Assembly: GCA_015485035.1 (NCBI GenBank)
Contig: WFUI01000025.1
Span: forward strand, 1 to 11,617
Length of the DNA: 11,617 nt
Source of the DNA: Mariprofundus sp.
Lineage (GTDB): Bacteria; Pseudomonadota; Zetaproteobacteria; Mariprofundales; Mariprofundaceae
Direction: 5' to 3'
The notes under the pieces were generated by a model. The model had not been told where the DNA came from. It saw nothing but the letters and a program-made list of their open reading frames with translations, and ran no database searches. Position numbers and translations under genes: made by a program. Position 1 is the first letter of the stretch; each line of letters starts with the position of its first letter. Positions 1-6,480 of this stretch are shown here, piece by piece.

Positions 1-778
<778 letters not shown>

Positions 779-822
779 TTAAAAGCAAACACTCAGATTG
801 ATTGCTTGCTTCATCTGTTCAA

Positions 823-1119
823 TCAGGATTCAATCACACCCAGGATGTCGTCTTCACGCATCATCAGGAAGTCTTCGCCATCGAGCTTGATTTCTGTACC
901 GGCATATTTGGAAAAGATGATCTTATCACCAGCTTTCACATCCAGTGGCCGAATGTCACCATTTTCCAGAATCTTGCCTTTACCGGCTGAAATCACTTCA
1001 CCTTCAATGGGCTTCTCTTTTGCTGAATCCGGAATAATAATGCCACCAGCGGACACGGTATCTTCGTCCAAACGGCGAACAATAACCCGGTCGTGCAAAG
1101 GACGGACTGTAGTTGTCAT
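823..1119 (-). CDS. groES: Co-chaperonin GroES (Hsp10)
   Basis: GroES is the heptameric lid that caps GroEL and closes the folding chamber. The 98-residue protein matches the usual length and carries the family signatures: [11 protein letters not shown] near the N-terminus (residues 6-16), the mobile loop around [15 protein letters not shown] (23-37) with the hydrophobic III that contacts Gro[11 protein letters not shown] (40-48), [17 protein letters not shown] (61-77) and the C-terminal [13 protein letters not shown] longer in-frame reading exists upstream to 1242, but the ATG at 1117-1119 is chosen because it has a good AAAGGAG site seven to eight bases upstream and matches the conserved start of the family; the extra upstream codons run through the leader and CIRCE. 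It is the first gene of the groES-groEL operon and is predicted to be HrcA-repressed and heat-inducible. Confidence 0.98.
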   Translation of the reverse strand: MTTTVRPLHDRVIVRRLDEDTVSAGGIIIPDSAKEKPIEGEVISAGKGKILENGDIRPLDVKAGDKIIFSKYAGTEIKLDGEDFLMMREDDILGVIES

Positions 1120-1167
1120 CGTTGTTTCTCCTTTCGTATATGATATGGAACCTGTTATATAGGATTC

Positions 1168-1186
1168 GGTTGAATCCGATTCAACC
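1168..1186. promoter_or_regulatory. 19-bp perfect palindrome in the groES 5' leader
   Basis: GGTTGAATC and GATTCAACC form perfect nine-base arms around one central base. The element lies between the CIRCE operator and the groES ribosome site, about 50 bases before the start codon, and would fall inside the untranslated leader of the predicted transcript. As DNA it looks like a dimeric-repressor operator. As RNA the one-base centre would force a smaller stem with an opened loop. No known heat-shock operator with this sequence is recognised by me. Confidence 0.6.
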
Positions 1187-1202
1187 CCCCGGATGAACTT
1201 TT

Positions 1203-1229
1203 TTAGCACTCTCCGGAAAGGAGTGCCAA
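1203..1229 (-). promoter_or_regulatory. CIRCE operator (HrcA binding site)
   Basis: On the plus strand the arms are TTAGCACTC and GAGTGCCAA separated by exactly nine bases, against the consensus TTAGCACTC-N9-GAGTGCTAA. Seventeen of the eighteen arm bases match. It sits directly at the predicted transcription start of groESL, the classical place for HrcA repression of chaperonin operons. The organism should therefore encode hrcA elsewhere. Confidence 0.95.
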
Positions 1230-1256
1230 TAGTGGGAACCACCCCTGCCCTGTCAA
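1229..1256 (-). promoter_or_regulatory. Predicted sigma-70 promoter of groESL
   Basis: Read on the minus strand, a perfect TTGACA -35 box (1251-1256) is followed after 16 bases by CACTAT (1229-1234), a modest -10 box keeping the important A and final T. Transcription would start around 1222, inside the CIRCE element, leaving a leader of about 100 bases. The operator position supports the call; the exact -10 hexamer is uncertain. Confidence 0.65.
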
Positions 1257-1353
1257 CGGCCCGATATCCGTTTTTATAGCATGTTCAGCATAGCTGTTCG
1301 CAAAGATGTACAAGCTGCGTAGGCTTGCATCATCGACTCATCCGGAGGTTCAC

Positions 1354-2091
1354 ATGCAGCTCGCTCTCAGCACATGGCAGGAAGTTGAAACATATCTGGA
1401 ACATTCCACCGGCATTGTGATTCCGATCGGATCGACCGAACAGCATGGCCCCAACGGCCTGATCGGCACCGATACCATCTGCCCGACAAAAATTGCAGCC
1501 GGCATGGCTGATATCGAAAACATCATGATCGCGCCCGCCATCAGCTACGGCATGTCGCAGCACCATATGGCTTTCCCCGGCACTGTTACGCTAAAACCGT
1601 CCACCCTGATCCGGGTGGTATGCGATGTAGTCACATCATTACATCAACACGGATTTACCCGCTTTTATTTCCTCAACGGCCACGGTGGCAATATTGCACC
1701 GGTCACATCCGCCTTTTCCGAAATCTATGCCGGATTAAATACTGCTGAAACAAATCCTCCTCGTTGCCGGTTGGCCAACTGGTGGCGCGATCATTCGATT
1801 GCAGCACTGGCTGCCGAGCTCTACGGCGATGCCGAGGGTTATCATGCCACAGTCAGCGAAGTGGCACTGAGTTACTATACTCACCCTGAAGCTGTCAAAC
1901 AGGTTACCATGACTCCTGCCGTAGCACCAACCGGCGAGATTTATGATGCAAGCCATTTCAGACACAGTTTCCCGGATGGTCGAATCGGCTCCAATCCGGC
2001 GCTGGCCAGTATTGAAGATGGAGAACGCTTCTACCAGCTGGCAGTGAATTCGCTGCTCGAAGATTACAAACAGTTTCTGACCGTAAAATAA
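1354..2091 (+). CDS. Creatininase-family amidohydrolase (PF02633-like)
   Basis: The 245-residue protein belongs to the creatininase fold family, metal-dependent amidohydrolases that include creatininase, the archaeal formamide hydrolase ArfB and the mycofactocin peptidase MftE. The N-terminal block PIGSTEQHGPNGLIGTDT (residues 24-41) supplies Glu29, His31 and Asp40, which align with metal ligands Glu34, His36 and Asp45 of creatininase. NGHGGN (108-113) supplies His110, and EGYHATVSEVALSY (161-174) gives a conserved His and Glu169. Gly112 stands where creatininase has ligand Glu122, so true creatininase activity is unlikely. The ATG at 1354 is chosen for a strong GGAGG site five bases upstream; the in-frame ATG at 1306 lacks one. 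It is divergent from groESL and alone in its direction, with no cofactor-biosynthesis neighbours, so the substrate is unknown. The YHATVSEV signature and the downstream FPDGRIGSNPALAS block resemble uncharacterised family members I recall from cyanobacteria. Confidence 0.88.
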   Translation: MQLALSTWQEVETYLEHSTGIVIPIGSTEQHGPNGLIGTDTICPTKIAAGMADIENIMIAPAISYGMSQHHMAFPGTVTLKPSTLIRVVCDVVTSLHQHGFTRFYFLNGHGGNIAPVTSAFSEIYAGLNTAETNPPRCRLANWWRDHSIAALAAELYGDAEGYHATVSEVALSYYTHPEAVKQVTMTPAVAPTGEIYDASHFRHSFPDGRIGSNPALASIEDGERFYQLAVNSLLEDYKQFLTVK

Positions 2092-2287
2092 GCGTTATCT
2101 GCAAAATTCTTGTACCCCGGATGTGCAGAAGAAAAGTGTTGTGCAAACACTGTAATCCTTAACATCGACTTTCGGCCAAAAGAAATTGCCCGGTTTTTAG
2201 ATCATAGTGAACCACCATTGAAAACAGCAGATGCAGCTGTGGCACCATATTTAATACCTGTTTTTGGCTGATAATCGCCATTAACAT
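2092..2287. other. Intergenic gap between two convergent genes, only a weak hairpin
   Basis: The 196 bases between the creatininase-family gene and the small membrane-protein gene hold no convincing gene. The only inverted repeat noted is AGTGTT / AACACT at 2135-2151 with a five-base loop. On the minus strand it is followed by TTTTC, so it could be a weak terminator for the uup-thiI transcript, about 140 bases after its last stop codon. No strong terminator is visible for either direction. Confidence 0.35.
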
Positions 2288-2563
2288 CTATTTTCCGGAG
2301 CTTGTCATTTTATGCCAGGCTAACTTCAAACGCTGCTTGATGGACTGGTAAAAAGGGCGCCCGAGCAACAGCAGACTCACAATAAAACTGATTTCTGCCG
2401 CCACCAGCAGTGATGTGGAAATCATGGCAATGGTTGCGACTTCCGCATCCAGCACAAATGGCATAACAATCACCAATGCCCACAACAACCATGACAGCCA
2501 GAATAGCGACAAGCCCAGTATGCGTTTGAATTTCCGCAACAGGCTTATGCTTTGACCATCCAT
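2288..2563 (-). CDS. Small two-helix inner-membrane protein, transporter-suffix-like
   Basis: This 91-residue protein has a short basic N-terminus (RKFKR), a first membrane helix at about residues 17-38 (LGLSLFWLSWLLWALVIVMP), a short loop FVLDAEVA, a second helix at about 44-67 (IAMISTSLLVAAEISFIVSL) and a basic tail (KQRLKLAWHK). The TSLLVAAEISF-(x)8-GRPFYQSIKQRLK pattern resembles the small proteobacterial family annotated as transporter suffix domain proteins, whose function is not established. It starts 11 bases after the thiI stop codon, so it is probably the last gene of the uup-thiI transcript. No clear ribosome site precedes it, suggesting translation by ribosomes reinitiating from thiI. 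The coding call rests on the clear membrane topology, family resemblance and operon position; a functional link to ThiI is not implied by known biology. Confidence 0.72.
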   Translation of the reverse strand: MDGQSISLLRKFKRILGLSLFWLSWLLWALVIVMPFVLDAEVATIAMISTSLLVAAEISFIVSLLLLGRPFYQSIKQRLKLAWHKMTSSGK

Positions 2564-2574
2564 TTACAGTTCAA

Positions 2575-3741
2575 TCAATCCAGTTCGCGACCCGCATCGA
2601 ACAGTACGATCCGGGTGGGGCAATCCAGCCCTTCAAGCGGCAGCCGCGCCTCAAGTTCGGCAACCTTTGAACGACGTGCACTGGTTTCCGGATGTTTGGC
2701 AATCAGGAAAGAGCAGATATCACAATATTCCTCGATGGAAATGTCATAGGTACCGATACGCCGACCCAGTGCGATGATCTCCTCTTTGTCCGCACCAATC
2801 AGCGGCGGCAATAACGGGAGATCGGATGCATCGTAAATAGCATGAATATTAGCCAGTGTCTGGCTGGCCACCTGGCCCAGCGAATCGCCGGTCACCAATG
2901 CATGCGCCTTCTCCTGCCTAGCAATCAGTGCAGCAGAACGGATCATCTGCCGTTTGTAGATAATCATACGGTATTCAGCCGGCACTTCGGCGATGGCATG
3001 ACGCTGGAATTCTTCCAGATCGATCATGTACAGCTTCACCCTGCCCTGATAACGGGATAACTGGCGTGCCAGATCTTTTATTTTTGCAAAATCCCGATTG
3101 ATTGTGCTGTTATACAAATGAACCAGCACCACCTCCATGCCACGCTTCATCATCGTGTAAGCTGCTACCGGCGAATCAATACCTCCGGAGAACAGCACAA
3201 CGCCACGACCCGATGTCCCAACGGGCAAGCCCCCGATACCGACAATTTTCTTCGTATAGATATAAGCGGCATCCGCCCCCACTTCGACACGCACATCAAT
3301 TTCCGGGTGATCAAGATTCACGGCCAGATTCAACTGCGTTTTCAGAAAGCCGCCAATTTCGAAATTCATTTCAGGTGAAGGAATCGGAAAACCTTTATTG
3401 CTACGCTTGCTGGTTACACGAAATGGCTTACCGGCCACTTCCCCACCGAAATCAGCCAGTACCGCTTTTTTTGCTGCCTCCTGCATGGCTGCCAGCTCCA
3501 GTTCACATTCATGCACCACGGAGAAATTTCGAATACCCGGAATCAGGGCCAGGTAATCCAGCAATTCATCCGAAATCGATTCCAGATCAGCCGTCATACG
3601 GCCGTGTTCGCGATGAAACCCGGCCGGTTTCAATACAGGCTTCAGAACACGTTTGATATTTTGCGCCATACGGCGCTCGAATGTGGATCGGTTCTTGCCC
3701 TTCAGGGAAAGTTCACCGAAATGAAAAAGTATCTTTGGCAT
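2575..3741 (-). CDS. thiI: tRNA 4-thiouridine synthase ThiI, rhodanese-less form
   Basis: ThiI adenylates U8 of tRNA and transfers sulfur to give 4-thiouridine; in some bacteria it also hands sulfur to ThiS for thiamine synthesis. The 388-residue protein starts with the ferredoxin-like region FGELSLKGKNR (8-18), continues with a THUMP domain (about 60-165, including IPGIRNFS and VTSKRSNKGFPIPS), and then the PP-loop ATPase SGGIDSP (185-191) and GDSLGQVASQT (285-295), which is characteristic of ThiI. The chain ends shortly after EEYCDICSFL (337-346), without the C-terminal rhodanese domain that carries the persulfide Cys456 in E. coli (482 residues). It therefore matches the shorter Bacillus and archaeal type, which depends on a separate sulfur donor. 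Cys340 and Cys343 form a CxxC near the usual Cys344 position. It lies 68 bases after uup on the same strand. No Shine-Dalgarno sequence is evident, but the N-terminus agrees with the family. Confidence 0.95.
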   Translation of the reverse strand: MPKILFHFGELSLKGKNRSTFERRMAQNIKRVLKPVLKPAGFHREHGRMTADLESISDELLDYLALIPGIRNFSVVHECELELAAMQEAAKKAVLADFGGEVAGKPFRVTSKRSNKGFPIPSPEMNFEIGGFLKTQLNLAVNLDHPEIDVRVEVGADAAYIYTKKIVGIGGLPVGTSGRGVVLFSGGIDSPVAAYTMMKRGMEVVLVHLYNSTINRDFAKIKDLARQLSRYQGRVKLYMIDLEEFQRHAIAEVPAEYRMIIYKRQMIRSAALIARQEKAHALVTGDSLGQVASQTLANIHAIYDASDLPLLPPLIGADKEEIIALGRRIGTYDISIEEYCDICSFLIAKHPETSARRSKVAELEARLPLEGLDCPTRIVLFDAGRELD

Positions 3742-3809
3742 GGTGCGGAAAGCTAACCGAGACTATTCACAAATGCAGCCGTGCACCGCAACCCGAAAGC
3801 GCAAGCCTG

Positions 3810-5726
3810 TCAGGAAGCCAGAGCCTCCTGCATGGCTTCCAGCTCCTGCCAGCGCTCATAGGCAACTTCGAGCAGTTGCTCCAGTTCATCCAGACGCTGC
3901 TGATCTTTCACATAAGCTTTGGCATCAGCAGTGAAATAATCCGGATGACAAAAACGCGATTCTATGGCTGCTTTTTCTTCTTCCAGCGTTTCAATCTTCG
4001 CCGGCAGGGTTTCCAGTTCCTGCTGTTCTTTATAACTGAGCTTGGTCTGTTTCCTTGCTGGCTTCACAGGAGCAGTCGACTTTTGAAGTTTGACAGTTTG
4101 GCGTGCTGGTTCAAGCGCCTCATTTCGGCGCGTTTTCCATGCCAGATAATCCGAATAACCACCTTCAATAGGGATAATTTCACCATCACCCTCAAAAGCC
4201 AGCACACGTGAGGCCACACGATCCATGAAAGCACGGTCATGCGATACCAGAATTACGGTACCGTCGTAGCGGGCCAGGGCCTGCTCCAGCACCGTCAACG
4301 TACCGATATCCAGATCATTGGTCGGTTCATCCAGCACCAGCAAATTAGCCGGTTCCAGCAACAGTTTGGCCAGCATTAAACGTCCACGCTCACCACCGGA
4401 GAGAGCCGCAACACGGCTGTTCAACCTTTCTTTATCGAACAGAAAGTCCTGCATGTAAGACACAATATGGCGCGGTTCATGACCACCGATATGCACATAA
4501 TGACCGCCTTGTGGCAGTAGCACTTCCTTCAGCTTTAGTTTGGTATCCAGTTCCCGCATCTGGGTGAGAAATGCCGGGGCCAGGCGCACGCCATGGCGTA
4601 CCCGCCCGGCATCCGGAGTCAATTCTCCCAGCATCATTTTCAACAGTGTCGTTTTGCCAATACCGTTGGCACCGACCAGCCCGACCCGATCTCCGGCCAT
4701 GATTTTATGGCTGAAAGATTTACAAATCACGGTATCCCCAAAACTGTGCGATAACTCAATCGCCTCTATCAACATTTTGCCGGGTTTGATGCCGGATGAT
4801 ACGCGTAATTCCACATCTCCGCTGCGCAAGCGCCTGCCGGCACGCTGTTTACGCAGCTCTTCCAGACCACGTACGCGTCCTTCATTGCGTGTACGGCGCG
4901 CAGGAATCCCCTGTCTGATCCAGCGTTCTTCTCCGGCCAGCAACCGGTCAAATTTGCGGTGCTGGGTTTCCTCGACAGCCAGCATTTCCGCCTTCTTCTC
5001 CAGATACTCGGCATAGGAACAGGGAAAATGCCGCAGCTTTCCACGATCCAGTTCAATGATCTCTTCAGCCACGGCATCAAGAAAATAACGGTCATGGGTA
5101 ATAAACAATACCGAGCCGGGAAACGTGGCTACAAAATCCTCCAGCCACTCAATCGATTCAATATCAAGATGATTGGTCGGTTCATCAAGCAGCAGCACAT
5201 CCGGTTCCGCCACAACAGCTCGCGCCAGCGCCACGCGTCGTAGCCAGCCCCCGGATAATTCACCGACATCACGATCTGCTTCCAGTTTCAGCTTTGAAAT
5301 AGCTGTTTCGATACGATTATGGAATTGCCAGGCATCAAGGCGTTCCAACTCTGACTGCAGAACATCGATCTGTTTCAACAGACTATCAGAACTACCCTCA
5401 TCCAGTTGTTGCAGTGTCTCATGGTATGCCTCCAAAGTCCTGGCCACATCACCCAAACCTTCAGCAACCACATGAAATACGCTTTGCCCGGCATCAAAGT
5501 GCGGATCCTGTGGCAAATAGGCTACCTGAGTATTGCCCCGCAAGGTTACTTCACCGGAATCGCTCTCCTCTATCCCGGCCATGATTTTCAGCAGCGTTGA
5601 TTTACCCTCGCCGTTGCGGCCAATCAGTCCGATACGCACCCCGCGCCCGATAGACAGACTGACGTTATCCAGCAACACCTGCGGACCGAAGGCTTTATCG
5701 AGATGGTTCAAAGTCATAACTGGCAT
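3810..5726 (-). CDS. uup: ABC-F family ATPase Uup
   Basis: Uup is a soluble ABC-F ATPase that acts on ribosomes and nucleic acids; in E. coli its loss raises precise excision of transposons, and it is implicated in ribosome assembly and translation. Two ATPase modules are complete: Walker A GRNGEGKST (36-44), signature LSGGWLRR (157-164) and Walker B LLLDEPTNHLD (178-188); then Walker A GANGIGKTT (352-360), LSGGERGR (443-450) and LLVLDEPTNDLD (462-473). Between them lies the charged linker with RRTRNEGRVRGLEELR. The tail from about residue 562 (KLSYKEQQELETLPAKI through AYERWQELEAM) is the coiled-coil C-terminal domain diagnostic of Uup. Starting at the ATG at 5726 gives 638 residues against 635 in E. 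coli. ATG 5717 is also possible, and the frame stays open to 5828. No strong ribosome site decides the start. It leads a probable operon with thiI. Confidence 0.94.
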   Translation of the reverse strand: MPVMTLNHLDKAFGPQVLLDNVSLSIGRGVRIGLIGRNGEGKSTLLKIMAGIEESDSGEVTLRGNTQVAYLPQDPHFDAGQSVFHVVAEGLGDVARTLEAYHETLQQLDEGSSDSLLKQIDVLQSELERLDAWQFHNRIETAISKLKLEADRDVGELSGGWLRRVALARAVVAEPDVLLLDEPTNHLDIESIEWLEDFVATFPGSVLFITHDRYFLDAVAEEIIELDRGKLRHFPCSYAEYLEKKAEMLAVEETQHRKFDRLLAGEERWIRQGIPARRTRNEGRVRGLEELRKQRAGRRLRSGDVELRVSSGIKPGKMLIEAIELSHSFGDTVICKSFSHKIMAGDRVGLVGANGIGKTTLLKMMLGELTPDAGRVRHGVRLAPAFLTQMRELDTKLKLKEVLLPQGGHYVHIGGHEPRHIVSYMQDFLFDKERLNSRVAALSGGERGRLMLAKLLLEPANLLVLDEPTNDLDIGTLTVLEQALARYDGTVILVSHDRAFMDRVASRVLAFEGDGEIIPIEGGYSDYLAWKTRRNEALEPARQTVKLQKSTAPVKPARKQTKLSYKEQQELETLPAKIETLEEEKAAIESRFCHPDYFTADAKAYVKDQQRLDELEQLLEVAYERWQELEAMQEALAS

Positions 5727-5813
5727 GGGCGAATCATAACCGTTTGCGAAAAAAACGCCCTGCATTTGCAGAGTGCGTGATTGAACCTGGGGTTGATTCA
5801 GCACAAAGACCGT

Positions 5814-5828
5814 ATGTATGCCATACAT
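5814..5828. promoter_or_regulatory. 15-bp perfect palindrome between divergent uup and DUF992 genes
   Basis: ATGTATG and CATACAT form perfect seven-base arms around one central C. The element lies 20 bases upstream of the DUF992 -35 box and just downstream of a possible uup -10 box (TATAGT, minus strand, 5842-5847). This is a suitable place for an operator controlling uup or both genes. I do not recognise a specific regulator for it. Confidence 0.5.
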
Positions 5829-5847
5829 TCAACCCACACAAACTATA

Positions 5848-5875
5848 GTGACAATTATCATAATTTATCTATAAT
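5848..5875 (+). promoter_or_regulatory. Strong sigma-70 promoter of the DUF992 gene
   Basis: GTGACA (5848-5853, five of six bases of TTGACA) and a perfect TATAAT (5870-5875) are separated by 16 bases in an AT-rich stretch. Transcription would start near 5882, about 58 bases before the start codon, right at the foot of a hairpin. This is the best consensus promoter in the window and suggests high expression of the secreted protein downstream. Confidence 0.8.
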
Positions 5876-5883
5876 ACTACACT

Positions 5884-5903
5884 GCAATGCTTGCAGGCAT
5901 TGC
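5884..5903 (+). promoter_or_regulatory. 5'-terminal mRNA stem-loop before the DUF992 gene
   Basis: GCAATGC and GCATTGC form a perfect seven-base-pair stem around a six-base loop (TTGCAG). The stem begins only a couple of bases after the predicted transcription start. A hairpin at the extreme 5' end protects E. coli ompA mRNA from decay, so a stabilising role is a reasonable inference. The ribosome site at 5929-5934 remains outside the stem. Confidence 0.6.
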
Positions 5904-5928
5904 TAAGACTGTCGGGATACCAATATAT

Positions 5929-5934
5929 AGGAGG
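5929..5934 (+). promoter_or_regulatory. Consensus Shine-Dalgarno site AGGAGG
   Basis: AGGAGG ends five bases before the DUF992 start codon. It fixes the start and is the strongest ribosome site in the window, in contrast to the adjacent uup, thiI and small membrane-protein genes, which have none that is clear. Confidence 0.85.
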
Positions 5935-5939
5935 ACAGA

Positions 5940-6431
5940 ATGAAAAACAAAAAAGCACTCATAGGTATGGCTTTGACCGCATCATTGCTCATGGCGGCAC
6001 CCGTATTTGCCGGAGAATCAACCGCCGGCACCAAAATAGGTGTTCTGACCTGTGATATCGTCCCAGGAAGTGGACTCAACCTGATCATCCATTCAACAAC
6101 CGATGTGACTTGCAAATATGATTCAACAGACAAAAGCAGCACCGAATATTATATCGGTGAAACAGGTATTGGCCTCGGCATCAATTTACAATTTGATACT
6201 GCACGCAAACTTGTTTTCACGGTTCTTGCTGCCGACGGGAAACGCGGCAGTTATAAACTGGCCGGTAAATATATCGGGGCAGGCGCATCAGCCAGTGTCG
6301 GTGTCGGTGTCGGTGCCCAGGTTCTCATAGGTGGCAGCGACAAGAGTATTTCTCTCCAGCCAGTCATCGAAGGCAGTACAGGAGCCGGTGCAGCTGCAGG
6401 AATTACTTACCTCTATCTACAGAAAAAATAA
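5940..6431 (+). CDS. Secreted DUF992-family protein
   Basis: This 163-residue protein has a Sec signal peptide: basic MKNKKAL, a hydrophobic core IGMALTASLLMAAP and a likely cleavage after VFA at residue 24, so the mature protein should be periplasmic. The mature part matches the DUF992 pattern: IGVLTCDIVPGSG with Cys38, a second conserved Cys58 in DVTCKYD (a probable disulfide), YYIGETGIGLGINL (70-83), LAGKYIGAGASASVGVGVGAQVLIGGS (107-133) and SISLQPV (136-142) followed by a glycine/alanine-rich end. No function is known for the family; the alternation of glycine and hydrophobic residues suggests a beta-rich fold. Translation starts from a perfect AGGAGG site five bases from ATG. With its own strong promoter and terminator, it is a monocistronic, probably abundant product. 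A short in-frame hexanucleotide repeat encodes the VGVGVG segment. Confidence 0.87.
   Translation: MKNKKALIGMALTASLLMAAPVFAGESTAGTKIGVLTCDIVPGSGLNLIIHSTTDVTCKYDSTDKSSTEYYIGETGIGLGINLQFDTARKLVFTVLAADGKRGSYKLAGKYIGAGASASVGVGVGAQVLIGGSDKSISLQPVIEGSTGAGAAAGITYLYLQKK
6295..6312 (+). repeat. In-frame hexanucleotide repeat GTGTCG x3
   Basis: Three exact tandem copies of GTGTCG, followed by a near copy GTGCCC, encode the Val-Gly repeats in the glycine-rich segment of the DUF992 protein. The six-base unit would change length by two residues without breaking the frame. Confidence 0.7.
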
Positions 6432-6451
6432 GCAGTGCATTAAACTGCTAT

Positions 6452-6480
6452 AAGGGAGGGCATAAGCCCTCCTTTTTTTT
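6452..6480 (+). terminator. Intrinsic terminator after the DUF992 gene
   Basis: GGAGGGC and GCCCTCC form a perfect stem around the loop ATAA, extendable with A-T pairs into the flanks, followed by eight T bases at 6473-6480. It lies about 20 bases after the stop codon and should end the DUF992 transcript efficiently, isolating it from the GGDEF gene. Confidence 0.95.

Noticed and set aside
1120..1242. N-terminal extension of groES to 1242
   Set aside because: It reads through the leader, palindrome and CIRCE operator, lacks family similarity, and the ATG at 1119 has a proper ribosome site and the conserved GroES N-terminus.
3102..3656. Open frame of 184 codons on the plus strand opposite thiI
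   Set aside because: The composition (runs of Pro, His, Arg, Ser) is that of an antisense shadow; thiI on the other strand is unambiguous.
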